NCBI RefSeq assembly: GCF_025950525.1
Contig: NZ_JAPDGS010000004.1
Coordinates: 248,001 to 312,000 of the forward strand
Length of the DNA: 64,000 nt
Origin: Stagnihabitans lacustris
GTDB lineage: Bacteria > Pseudomonadota > Alphaproteobacteria > Rhodobacterales > Rhodobacteraceae
Direction of reading: 5' to 3'
A program made the translations under genes and the position numbers. This document shows positions 52,185-63,131 of this stretch, piece by piece. Each line of letters starts with the position of its first letter. The first letter of the stretch is position 1. The notes under the pieces were generated by a model. That model was not told the DNA's origin. It saw nothing but the letters and a program-made list of their open reading frames with translations, and did not search any database.

Positions 52185-53611
52185 TGACCTACGCGACCCC
52201 CGCCTATGACCGCAAAGCCCTGACGCCCGGCATCGTCCATATCGGGCTTGGCAACTTTCACCGCGCCCATATGGCGGTCTATCTGGACGACCTTTTCGCC
52301 TTGGGTGAGGGTCACGATTGGGCCATCATCGGCGCGGGCGTCCGGGCCCCCGATGCGCGGATGCGCGATGCGATGCTGGGCCAGGATTGCCTGTCCACGG
52401 TGATCGAGCTGGACCCCTCGGGCCGGCGCGCGCGGCGTGTGGGGTCGATGATCGACTTTCTGCCGGTGCAGCCCGACAATGCCGCGCTGATCACGGCGAT
52501 GACGCAGCCCGAAATCCGCATCGTGTCGCTGACCGTGACCGAGGGCGGCTATTTCATGGACTCCGCCGGCCGTTTCGATGCCTCGGCGCCTGACATCGTC
52601 GCAGATGCGCCGCGTCCGCATATGACGGCCTTTGGTGCGATCATCGCGGCGCTGCGGGCGCGGCGAGAGGCTGGCGTGGCGCCCTTTACCGTCATGTCCT
52701 GCGACAACCTGCCCGGCAATGGCCATGTAACGCGGGCGACCGTCTGCGGGCTCGCGCAGGTGTCGGACCCCGATTTCGCCGCTTGGATCGAGAAAAACGT
52801 GGCCTTCCCCAACGGCATGGTCGACCGCATCACCCCCGCGACCGGTGAGCGCGAGCGCGCCATGGCGGCGGACTTTGGCCTGGGCGATGATCCGGTCCCG
52901 GTCACGTGCGAGCCCTTCCGGCAATGGGTGCTGGAGGATCACTTCCCCCTTGGCCGTCCGGCGTTTGAAAAGGTCGGCGTGACCTTCACCGATCACGTCC
53001 ATGAATTCGAGACGATGAAGATCCGCATCCTGAACGGCGGCCATGCGATCATCGCCTATCCCGGCGGCCTGCGCGGCATCCATTACGTCCACGAGGCGAT
53101 GGCCGATCCGACGATCCGCGGTTTCCTTGATGCGGTCGAAACCCGCGAGATCCTTCCGATCGTGCCTCCGGTGCCGGGCGTTGCTTTGGAGGACTACAAG
53201 TCCCTGATCATCCAGCGCTTTTCCAACCCCGAGGTCGCCGATACCGAACGCCGCCTCTGCCTTGACGGGTCCAACCGCCAGCCGAAGTTCATCGTCCTGT
53301 CGATCCGCGACAACCTTGCGCGCGGGGTCATGCCCCTGGGTCTGATCCTGGAATCCGCGCTGTGGTGCCGCTATTGCTTTGGCGTCGACGAGGCCGGCGC
53401 GGTGATCGAGGCCAATGATCCGAACTGGGACATGCTGCAAAAAGCGGCGCAGGCGGCGAAGTCTGACCCCGCCGCCTGGATTGCGCTGGAGTCGATCTAT
53501 GGCGACCTGGCGCAAAACAAGGCCTTTGTCGCGGCCTTTGGCGACGCGCTGAACGCGGTCTGGACCAAGGGCGCCTTTGGGGCGATGCAGGATTATATCA
53601 CCCGGGCCTGA
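52184..53611 (+). CDS. mtlK: Mannitol 2-dehydrogenase
   Basis: A 475-residue polyol-specific long-chain dehydrogenase that oxidises D-mannitol to fructose (also D-arabinitol and sorbitol in the known R. sphaeroides enzyme). The N-terminal NAD domain starts GIVHIGLGNFHRAHMAVYLD. The catalytic helix KIRILNGGHAIIAYPGGLRG carries the conserved Lys, Asn and His, and CDNLPGNG lies in between. Last gene of the smo operon, with a terminator 48 bases downstream. Xylulokinase and fructokinase genes that can follow in relatives are not here. Confidence 0.94.
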   Translation: MTYATPAYDRKALTPGIVHIGLGNFHRAHMAVYLDDLFALGEGHDWAIIGAGVRAPDARMRDAMLGQDCLSTVIELDPSGRRARRVGSMIDFLPVQPDNAALITAMTQPEIRIVSLTVTEGGYFMDSAGRFDASAPDIVADAPRPHMTAFGAIIAALRARREAGVAPFTVMSCDNLPGNGHVTRATVCGLAQVSDPDFAAWIEKNVAFPNGMVDRITPATGERERAMAADFGLGDDPVPVTCEPFRQWVLEDHFPLGRPAFEKVGVTFTDHVHEFETMKIRILNGGHAIIAYPGGLRGIHYVHEAMADPTIRGFLDAVETREILPIVPPVPGVALEDYKSLIIQRFSNPEVADTERRLCLDGSNRQPKFIVLSIRDNLARGVMPLGLILESALWCRYCFGVDEAGAVIEANDPNWDMLQKAAQAAKSDPAAWIALESIYGDLAQNKAFVAAFGDALNAVWTKGAFGAMQDYITRA

Positions 53612-53658
53612 GAAAAGAGGCGGCGGCAGGCTTCCTCCTCGATCCTGTCCCGCGTCTT

Positions 53659-53687
53659 GGCGGTGCGCTGCGGTGCACCGCCTTTTT
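53659..53687 (+). terminator. Terminator of the smo-mtlK operon
   Basis: GGCGGTGC (53,659-53,666), loop GCTGCGGT, GCACCGCC (53,675-53,682), then five T. Confidence 0.88.
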
Positions 53688-53793
53688 CATGGGCGTTGTT
53701 GCGAAAACATCATGTTTGCAAAGCGGAATCCTGGTTGACGCATGGTGAATACCAGCGCACTGACAAGGGACAAGCGTTTTCATGGAGAGTGAA

Positions 53794-54435
53794 ATGATAA
53801 AATTGATTTCTGCTGCAGCCCTGAGCTTGGGACTCGCCGTCTCGGCCCAGGCTGCCACCGTCGATTTCGAAGGCGGGGCGACGCCCGTGATCGTCGGCGG
53901 CCTGTCTACGCCCACCGAGGGCTATTCGGCCCGCGGGTTTGGCGCGACCTTTCTGCGCAGCTCCAACGCGCTGCAGCTGACGTTCGTGAATTTCGCCGCA
54001 AGCGCGGTGTCGATTGCCTTTGACCTGGCGATCATCGACTCCTGGGACGGGATCGGTGGCAGCCCTGGCCCTGACCAGCTGCATGTGTCGGTCAATGGGA
54101 CCGAGGTGCTGAGCCCGGTTTTCGCCAATGCTTCGGGCATCGACCAGATCTCGGCGGCGGATGCCGGCAAGATCACCGAAACCTTCGGCGCGGCGAACAT
54201 CGGTTTCAGCTTCTGGAATGACCGCTCTTTCCATGTCAACCTTGGCACGCTGAGCCATGTGGCCGGGACTGACCTGGTGATTTTCTTCTCCCTTCCGGGT
54301 GCCCAGGGGCTGACGGACGAAAGCTTTGCCGTCGACAATATCACGCTGAACGTTCCGGCCGTGCCGGTTCCGGCCAGCCTGCCGCTGCTGCTCGCCGGTT
54401 TTGGCGCGCTGGGGATGCTGCGTCGCCGCCGCTAA
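53794..54435 (+). CDS. VPLPA-CTERM (PEP-CTERM class) exported protein
   Basis: A 213-residue secreted protein. Signal peptide about residues 1-21 (ending SAQAATVDF), then a beta-rich domain of about 160 residues (VDFEGG, IIDSWDGIGG, FSFWNDRSFHVNLG), and a C-terminal sorting tag: VPVPASLPLL, a hydrophobic helix LLAGFGALGML and RRRR. The tag directs the protein to an exosortase for cleavage and surface or matrix attachment. No exosortase gene is in the window. The start at 53,794 follows GGAGAGTGAA. It has its own terminator. Confidence 0.87.
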   Translation: MIKLISAAALSLGLAVSAQAATVDFEGGATPVIVGGLSTPTEGYSARGFGATFLRSSNALQLTFVNFAASAVSIAFDLAIIDSWDGIGGSPGPDQLHVSVNGTEVLSPVFANASGIDQISAADAGKITETFGAANIGFSFWNDRSFHVNLGTLSHVAGTDLVIFFSLPGAQGLTDESFAVDNITLNVPAVPVPASLPLLLAGFGALGMLRRRR

Positions 54436-54462
54436 GGCTTTTGTCACCACGACCCTTGCTGC

Positions 54463-54494
54463 AAAAGGCCCCCGACCATCGTCGGGGGCCTTTT
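54463..54494. terminator. Bidirectional terminator
   Basis: AAAAGGCCCCCGAC (54,463-54,476), loop CATC, GTCGGGGGCCTTTT (54,481-54,494): a perfect 14-bp stem with A and T runs at its ends, between the convergent CTERM gene and cckA. Confidence 0.9.
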
Positions 54495-54516
54495 CGTATC
54501 AGTCATCGCCAAGGGT

Positions 54517-56808
54517 CTATTGCAACTGCAACTGGCCCTGCACCGTCGCCGTCAGATCGCCCAACGAGAAAGGTTTGGGCAAAAAGACCGAATTCGGAAT
54601 GCGCGCCTGGGTTTCGGACAGCGCATCTTCGGCATAGCCGGACACAAAGATCACCTTCACATTTGGCCGCTCTTCCAAGGCCTGGCGCACCCAGCTTGGC
54701 CCGTCCATCCCCGGCATGACCACATCGGTCACAAAGATATCGACGTTCAGCGAAGGGTCCTCCAGCGTCTTCAGCGCCTCTTCGGCGTTTTCCGCCTCCA
54801 GCACGGTATAGCCGCGCATCCGCAGGGCGCGGCTGGCAAAGGCGCGCACCGGCGCCTCGTCCTCGACCAGAAGAACCACGCCTTCGCCTTGTTTCAGCAC
54901 GACTTTCTTCTTTTCCTCGACCAATTCGGCCGGCCCCGAATGGATCGGGAAATACAGCGAGAAGGTCGAGCCCCGGCCCACATCGCTGTCCACAAAGATA
55001 AAGCCGCCCGACTGTTTGACGATGCCATAAGCCGTCGACAGGCCAAGCCCCGTGCCCTCGCCCACTTTTTTGGTCGTATAGAAGGGTTCGAAAATCTTCT
55101 GCAACCGATCCTCGGGGATGCCGCAGCCGGAATCCTGCACCGTGATCACCGCATACTCGCCCGCAGGCACCGTGGCGCGGTCGCGCGTCATGGGTTCGTG
55201 CAGCGAAATCGCCTCGGTATCGACCCGGATCACCCCGCCTTGCGGCATGGCATCGCGGGCATTGACGACCAGGTTCATGAGAACCTGCTCCAGCTGGCGC
55301 TTGTCGGCCCGGATCGCCCCCAGCTTCTGACCATGGTTCAGCTGCAGCCGCACCCTTTCGCCCACCAGCCGGTTCAAAAGATGCGCCAGGTCCGAAAGCA
55401 CATCCTCAAGATCCAGACGTTCGGGCTTCAGGGTCTGCTTGCGGCTATAGGCCAGAAGCTGACTGACCAGCGATGCCGCGCGATTGGCGTTCTGATGGAT
55501 CTGCACCAGGTCGCCGTAATCAGGGTCCTCGCGTTCGTGGCGCATCAGCAAAAGGTCGCAATGCCCCGAAATCGCGGTCAGCAAGTTGTTGAAATCATGC
55601 GCAATCCCGCCCGCAAGCTGACCGATGGCCTGCATCTTCTGGCTTTGGACGAACTGCGCCTCCAGCGTCTTGAAGGCGGTGGCGTCCTGCAGCACGGCCA
55701 GAACCTCGGGCCGGCCATGTTCGACGATGCGCCGCAGCATGACCTGCAAAAACACCTCGCCATCGACCAGCCGCGCCCGCAGCATTTCCGACCGCGCAGG
55801 CGCCCGTTCTGAGACGATGTCATCCAGCCAATCCGAGACCGGACGCCCCAAGCCCTCTAGCAGGTCATGGGCCATGATCCCCGGCTCGCCGGTCAGGTTC
55901 AAGATCGCGCGGGCCGCCGCATTGGCCACGATCAGCGCGCCGTTGGCGGCGAATTTGGCCAAGGGCACCGGCACATGTTCGAAATCGGCCATCGCCGAGG
56001 GCAAGGGCGTCCCCTCGGGCACCGGCAGAAGATAGATTTCGCGCCGCTCTCCGGGGCCCTCAAGCTCGGCCAGGATGGCGCGGGTCGGGCCATCGACGCC
56101 CTGAACCTCGACCTCTTCGCCGGAGTGAAGGATCGGCGTGTTGAAAATCCGGTCCAGACGTTTGGGCCGTCCGCCGACCAACCGCCGCATCGCCTCGTTT
56201 GAATAAAGGATCACGCCGGCCTTGTTCGAGGTCAGCATCGGCAGGGACAGCGCATCCGCCCCTCCGCGCCCACCGCCGCGATCCTGAAACTCTTCCAGCC
56301 GCCACATGAAGCGGTCATCGCCCATCTTGGCCACCGAGAGCCGGATGTGACCGCGCCGCGTCACCACGTCCTCGCGCCCCGAACCGCCATGCAAGGCCCT
56401 GTTCTGCAAGCGAAACAGCACCGACGAGGGCGAGGCGAACTGTTCAGACATGGCGGCCACCAAAGTGGCCCCCATCCTGGACTGGAACCGCGTTTCGGCG
56501 GCGGTATTCTGATAGCGGATCTCGCCCAGGCGGTCGGTCATGAAACAGGGCGTCGCGTCCTGCCCGACCAGTTCCGTCAGTTGCCGCACCCGCGCGCGTG
56601 TGGACCGACCGGCCATAAGCCCGCGCAGTTGCAGACCCACCGCAAGAAACACCAAGCTCAGTGCGACCAGCGCGCCGCCCAGCCGCATTGTCTGTGACGG
56701 CGCCATCCAGGCGGCCACCCCGGCCGCCAAGGCCGCGGCCACCGCCATAAGCGGCACGCCCTTTTTGAAATCCGTCCTGTCACCCACTGAACCCAAGCCC
56801 CCGGCCAC
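54517..56808 (-). CDS. cckA: Hybrid histidine kinase CckA
   Basis: A 763-residue hybrid kinase. Two N-terminal hydrophobic segments (about residues 18-35 and 43-61) are followed by PAS-like domains (about 80-360), a DHp helix with the phospho-His in GGIAHDFNNLLTAI, a HATPase domain (NLVVNARDAM, DSGCGIP, GEGTGLGLSTAYGIV) and a C-terminal receiver with phospho-Asp in VDIFVTDVVMPGMDG. CckA phosphorylates ChpT and through it CtrA and CpdR, which in Rhodobacterales govern motility, gene-transfer agents and related traits. The GTG start at 56,808 is uncertain; another GTG lies about eight codons downstream. Confidence 0.9.
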   Translation of the reverse strand: MAGGLGSVGDRTDFKKGVPLMAVAAALAAGVAAWMAPSQTMRLGGALVALSLVFLAVGLQLRGLMAGRSTRARVRQLTELVGQDATPCFMTDRLGEIRYQNTAAETRFQSRMGATLVAAMSEQFASPSSVLFRLQNRALHGGSGREDVVTRRGHIRLSVAKMGDDRFMWRLEEFQDRGGGRGGADALSLPMLTSNKAGVILYSNEAMRRLVGGRPKRLDRIFNTPILHSGEEVEVQGVDGPTRAILAELEGPGERREIYLLPVPEGTPLPSAMADFEHVPVPLAKFAANGALIVANAAARAILNLTGEPGIMAHDLLEGLGRPVSDWLDDIVSERAPARSEMLRARLVDGEVFLQVMLRRIVEHGRPEVLAVLQDATAFKTLEAQFVQSQKMQAIGQLAGGIAHDFNNLLTAISGHCDLLLMRHEREDPDYGDLVQIHQNANRAASLVSQLLAYSRKQTLKPERLDLEDVLSDLAHLLNRLVGERVRLQLNHGQKLGAIRADKRQLEQVLMNLVVNARDAMPQGGVIRVDTEAISLHEPMTRDRATVPAGEYAVITVQDSGCGIPEDRLQKIFEPFYTTKKVGEGTGLGLSTAYGIVKQSGGFIFVDSDVGRGSTFSLYFPIHSGPAELVEEKKKVVLKQGEGVVLLVEDEAPVRAFASRALRMRGYTVLEAENAEEALKTLEDPSLNVDIFVTDVVMPGMDGPSWVRQALEERPNVKVIFVSGYAEDALSETQARIPNSVFLPKPFSLGDLTATVQGQLQLQ

Positions 56809-56942
56809 CCGATTCCCACCCGATTCTCTCGGGGAACCCTAAAGGCTCATCGGGGGCCAGAAGGGTTAATCACCGATTAACAACCGATGCCAACAGGGCC
56901 AATGCTTGCAAAATTCTTGCACAAATACAACTGGCAGTTGCC

Positions 56943-58076
56943 TCAAAGCCTATTCATTCGGGCCACGAAGAAGCCATCCCCCCCCGAAAGCGGCAGGAAT
57001 TGATGCTGATCCAGCAGGCGCAGCCCCAGCAGGTCGCAGGCCGCAGCCACCTGCGCGCCGTTCTCGCAACTCAGGATCGAGCAGGTCGCATAGGCCAGCA
57101 CCCCGCCCGGCGCCAGCATCGCCACCGCCCGGTCCAGGATCGCGCGCTGCACCTCCAGCGTCGCGGCCAGGCGTTCGGGCGTCAGCGCCCATTTCCCCAT
57201 CGGATCGCGCCGCCAGCTGCCAGAGCCCGAACAGGGCACATCGGTCAGGATCAGGTCAAAGGGCGCGAGGGCCTCGGGCGTGTCGGTCGTGGCAATCCGG
57301 GCGCCCGCGCGGGTGGCGCGCGGCCCCAGGTCCGACATGCGGCGCGGGTTGGCGTCATGGGCGGTCACTTGCGCGCCAAGCGCTGCCAAGGCGAGCGCTT
57401 TGCCACCGCCTCCCGCGCAAAGATCCAGCACTTTCAGGCCTTTGACCGGACCCAAGGCCGCAATCACCGCCTGACTGGACAGGTCTTGCAGTTCCACCAG
57501 GCCTTGCCCATAGGCCTGGGCCGCCTGGATCTTGCGCGCGCCCTGCGTGACCTCCAGCGCGGTCGGCACCTCGCGCGGGAGGGTCAGGATGCCTTCCTCT
57601 TGCAGCGAAAGTGCGGCCGCATCCCGCGTGGCCCGCGCCAGGTTGACGCGCAAAAAGACCGGGGCGCGGCTTTGCATCGCTTGCGCCACGGCGTCAAATT
57701 CCACCCCCAACGAGGCCTGCAGTTCGGGCATCAACCAGTCGGGCAGGTCCAGCGCCTCGGCCTGGGTGGCCTGACGCGGCGGGGTCTGATCCGGGCCCGG
57801 CGCATGGGGCGCGTCGGTAAAGATCGCCTCGACCACACCCGCCTCACGTGCCCAGCCCAGCATCAGGCCCCGCCCGGTCATGGCGCCCCCCAAAGCCGCC
57901 CAGGAGGACCGCCGCCGCAGGGCGTCAAAGACATGGTCGCGGATCGCATGACGGTCGCCAGAGCCCGCAAAGCGATGGCCGCGGCCCCAATTGGTCAGCG
58001 CGGGTTCGGGCGCCTCGCCGGACAGGATGCGGTCAAGGATCTCGATGGCGGCAGAGATGCGGGCGGCAGGGGTCAT
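56943..58076 (-). CDS. RsmB/Nop2-type RNA cytosine-C5 methyltransferase
   Basis: A 377-residue class I methyltransferase. The SAM motif VLDLCAGGGGKALALAALGA, the release-cysteine motif DVPCSGSGSWRRDP and the nucleophile motif YATCSIL identify the m5C RNA family. The N-terminal 130 residues are helical, shorter than the NusB-like domain of E. coli RsmB. It probably modifies 16S rRNA, though the target base is not certain. Upstream on the same strand lies a 39-bp repeat, then an SDR gene. Confidence 0.86.
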   Translation of the reverse strand: MTPAARISAAIEILDRILSGEAPEPALTNWGRGHRFAGSGDRHAIRDHVFDALRRRSSWAALGGAMTGRGLMLGWAREAGVVEAIFTDAPHAPGPDQTPPRQATQAEALDLPDWLMPELQASLGVEFDAVAQAMQSRAPVFLRVNLARATRDAAALSLQEEGILTLPREVPTALEVTQGARKIQAAQAYGQGLVELQDLSSQAVIAALGPVKGLKVLDLCAGGGGKALALAALGAQVTAHDANPRRMSDLGPRATRAGARIATTDTPEALAPFDLILTDVPCSGSGSWRRDPMGKWALTPERLAATLEVQRAILDRAVAMLAPGGVLAYATCSILSCENGAQVAAACDLLGLRLLDQHQFLPLSGGDGFFVARMNRL

Positions 58077-58150
58077 GGGGGCCTCGGGTCATGGGATGGC
58101 GCCGTCTAACACCAAGGACCGGGCTTGGACAGGGTGCGCCATGGGGTGCC

Positions 58151-58248
58151 GGCGGTGCAGTCGGCAGGGCGACGCCGATCATCGGGCGCGGCGGTGCAGT
58201 CGGCAGGGCGACGCCGATCATCGGGCGCGGCGGTGCAGTCGGCAGGGC
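58151..58248. repeat. Tandem 39-bp repeat
   Basis: Two identical 39-base units (58,151-58,189 and 58,190-58,228) and 20 bases of a third. Each full unit starts GGCGGTGCAGTCGGCAGGGC and contains the palindrome CCGATCATCGG. The period is 13 codons, but no start site or known family is seen. It lies in the 210-base gap between the SDR gene and the RsmB-type gene. Confidence 0.92.
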
Positions 58249-58286
58249 CCGGCCCGCCAAAGCCCGGCCCCCCCAAGCGCGTCAGA

Positions 58287-59036
58287 CTAGCCCTTCTTCT
58301 CCTGCAGCGAATTGCCGCCATCGACCACCAGCACCGCGCCATTGACATAGGACGCCGCCTCGGATGCCAGAAAGCCCACGCAGGCCGCCACTTCCTCGGG
58401 CCGCCCTGCCCGCCCCATCGGAGACCGCTTGGCCGCAGCGAACTCACCGGCTTGGGTGGCCTCGGTCCCGATCCAGCCCGGCGCCACGGCATTGACCGTC
58501 ACGCCCTTTCTGGCCACCTCCAGCGCAAGCGCATGGGTCAGACCCACCATCGCCGCCTTGGCCGCCGAATAGGCCGAGGACCCGGCAATCGACACGACCG
58601 GCCCCGTCACCGAGGCCATCATCACCACCCGGCCAAAGCCCCGCGCCAGCATCCCGGGCAAAAGCGCCCGCGTCACCAGAACCGCCGTGGTCAGCGACAA
58701 ATCCATCTCGCGCCGCCAGCGGGTCATGTCGTCGCGGGCAAAGGGCGTCAGCCCGCCGGGCTCGGCCTGACTGCCCATGCCGGCGTTGTTCACAAGGATA
58801 TCGACCGGCCCAAGCGCCGCAAGCCGGGCCACCACATCGGGCTCGGTCAGGTCGCCTTGATGGGCCGTGACCTCGAACCCCTCGGCCAACAGCTCTGCCG
58901 CCCGCGCATGGATGCGCCCCGAAGCGCCCGCGATCACCAAGCGGTGCCCCACCGCCCCCAGCGCCCGCGCGCAGGCCATGCCGATGCCGCCAGAGGCCCC
59001 GGCGCCGGTGATCAAGGCCATGCGTCGTGATGTCAT
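58287..59036 (-). CDS. SDR-family oxidoreductase (FabG-like)
   Basis: A 249-residue classical short-chain dehydrogenase with TGAGASGGIG (one residue longer than usual in the nucleotide loop), VNNAGMG, MASVTGPVVSIAGSSAYSAAKAA (catalytic Ser, Tyr, Lys) and the end YVNGAVLVVDGGNSLQEKKG. It resembles 3-ketoacyl reductases, but no fatty-acid genes are adjacent, so the substrate is open. Confidence 0.83.
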   Translation of the reverse strand: MTSRRMALITGAGASGGIGMACARALGAVGHRLVIAGASGRIHARAAELLAEGFEVTAHQGDLTEPDVVARLAALGPVDILVNNAGMGSQAEPGGLTPFARDDMTRWRREMDLSLTTAVLVTRALLPGMLARGFGRVVMMASVTGPVVSIAGSSAYSAAKAAMVGLTHALALEVARKGVTVNAVAPGWIGTEATQAGEFAAAKRSPMGRAGRPEEVAACVGFLASEAASYVNGAVLVVDGGNSLQEKKG

Positions 59037-59098
59037 GCGGGCCTCCCGGCCTCAGTAAAGGTCAAAACCCTGGCCCCGGCAAGCGGCCCGAAGCAAAA

Positions 59099-59124
59099 CG
59101 GCCCCGAGGTTTCCCCCGGGGCCG
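59099..59124 (-). terminator. Terminator of guaB
   Basis: On the minus strand CGGCCCCG, a 10-base loop and CGGGGCCG, followed by TTTTG. It lies 16 bases after the guaB stop. Confidence 0.78.
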
Positions 59125-59139
59125 CATCCACGACAAGCC

Positions 59140-61583
<2,444 letters not shown>

Positions 61584-61605
61584 GGCGGAGGGCGGAGGCG
61601 TCGCC

Positions 61606-62595
61606 CTAGGCTTGGGCCGCGTGGCTGCGGGCCGCAAGCTTGCCCCCCGGCCACAGCTTCAGCACTGACCAGGCAATCGTCGGGATCACGCCCAGGGCCA
61701 AAGCGGTCACGCCCATGCCTGCCCCGGGCTCGATCGCCAAAGTCGCCAGTGCCAGCGCCGCAATCGGGAAGGTCAGCGCCCCCCACAACGCCGAAAAGCC
61801 CGCAGCCAACATCCAACGCCCAGCGGCCACCAGAGCCAGGGCCAGAACCACCGCCAGCGCCAGGAACAGGCGCTGTGTCCACGCCTCTCCTAGCGCGCCA
61901 AAGGACAGCGACATCAGCGCCGCCGGGGCAAGGTGGATCGCCAAAAGCGGGCGCAGGGGCGCGGGGGGCACCTCTTGCCACAGCTGGCGGGCCGACAGCG
62001 CCCAGATCGCCACCGCGCAGGCCAGGGCCAGGGCGGTGACGCCCCAGGCCAGACCCGTCCACCCAAGCGAGGCCAGCGGCGCGGCTGCGACGATGATCCC
62101 GGTAAAGCTGAGATGCCAGGTCGGGTTGGGCACCCGACCCTCGGCCCCCTGTCCGCGCATGACGCCCAGAACCAGCCCGGCCAGAACCAGATGCGCCCCC
62201 AGCGCAACCAGGATCAGAGCCAGCGCCAGACCCGGCGCATAGGGCGCCAGGACCGCGCCCATGGCCATGGCGCTCATGCTGGCGGCCGCAAGGCCCGCAC
62301 GCCCGGGCAGCGGCCGCAGATCCTCCGCCAGGACCGCGGCCCGGCGCCAAACCTTGACCAAGAGCGCCACGACCGCAAGGCCCCACAGCCCGACCACCAG
62401 GCCCAAGGCCAGCTCGGCCAGTCCCGCGCCAAAGCCCAGCACCGCAGAGGCCTGCCGCAGCGCAAGACCCAGGCCGATCAGCCCCAGGATCGGCGGAAAG
62501 ATGGCCGGCGGCGTGGTGGCGAACAGCGCCACCTTGGGCGGCGGGAACTGAGGCGGGGGAAAGCGCGGCGGGCGGGGCTCGGATGGGGCTGACAT
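61606..62595 (-). CDS. TDT/TehA-SLAC1-type membrane transporter
   Basis: A 329-residue protein with about ten hydrophobic helices after a proline-rich N-terminus (PRPPRFPPPQFPPPK). The segments FATTPPAIFPPILGLIGLGLA and WHLSFTGIIVAAAPLASLGW match the TehA/tellurite-resistance branch of the TDT family, which are anion channels or C4-acid/tellurite exporters. RBS AGAGGTGAACC. Its upstream region holds a degenerate tandem repeat. Transport substrate is not known. Confidence 0.75.
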   Translation of the reverse strand: MSAPSEPRPPRFPPPQFPPPKVALFATTPPAIFPPILGLIGLGLALRQASAVLGFGAGLAELALGLVVGLWGLAVVALLVKVWRRAAVLAEDLRPLPGRAGLAAASMSAMAMGAVLAPYAPGLALALILVALGAHLVLAGLVLGVMRGQGAEGRVPNPTWHLSFTGIIVAAAPLASLGWTGLAWGVTALALACAVAIWALSARQLWQEVPPAPLRPLLAIHLAPAALMSLSFGALGEAWTQRLFLALAVVLALALVAAGRWMLAAGFSALWGALTFPIAALALATLAIEPGAGMGVTALALGVIPTIAWSVLKLWPGGKLAARSHAAQA

Positions 62596-62610
62596 GGTTC
62601 ACCTCTTTCA

Positions 62611-62911
62611 CAGGCGCCGGATTTTGTGGGGCCTGGTCTTTGTGGGGGCCGGGCTTGGTGGGGGCCGGGTTCTGGAGGCCCGGTCTTAGTGGGGCCGCCC
62701 CGGATTATATGGGGCCCGGTTTATGTGCGGCCCGGTCTATTTTGGGCCCGGTCTACGTGGGGCCCAGGCTCCAGAGGGCCGAAGCTTCAGACTGCCTAGC
62801 TTCAGGGGCCTCGGACTTGGTGCGCCCCCTGCTTCCTGAAACCCCAAGCTTCCTGAAACCCAAGCTTCCTGAAACCCAGTCTTCCCGAAACCCCAAAGCG
62901 TCCAGGGGCCC
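62611..62911. repeat. Degenerate tandem repeats of about 16 bp
   Basis: Two blocks. 62,611-62,800 contains about ten variants of a unit like GGGGCCCGGTCTATGT, each 14-20 bases long. 62,828-62,900 contains four close variants of GCTTCCTGAAACCCAA with steps of 16-17 bases. Units drift and frames are broken, so it is not coding. The rest of the 536-base gap (62,912-63,131) shows nothing recognisable. Confidence 0.75.
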
Positions 62912-63131
62912 GGCCGTCAAGCATCCCAAGCATTGCCCCTAAAAAACGGCACAGCCAAGGGCCGTCACACCAAAGGCCCTGAAGCCTGCCCTGCCCCCTG
63001 CCGCCAAACCGACCCTACCCCCGCCCCCGCCCAGGACCAAGCCGCCAGAAGGTCGCACCGCCAACGGGGCCCCATCCCTCGGATGGGGAGCATCTCTTGC
63101 GCCGCAGGCGCTCCGCTGGATCAGGGACGGG

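Noticed and set aside
58151-58248. Possible CRISPR array or coding repeat
   Set aside because: Units are fully identical end to end with no spacers. The frames kept open by the 13-codon period have no start signal.
62583-62942. A 119-codon plus-strand frame across the degenerate repeat
   Set aside because: Its start lies in the ribosome-site region of the divergent transporter gene. The product only reflects the repeat (recurring Gly, Pro, Leu), and repeat units change length in ways that break frames.
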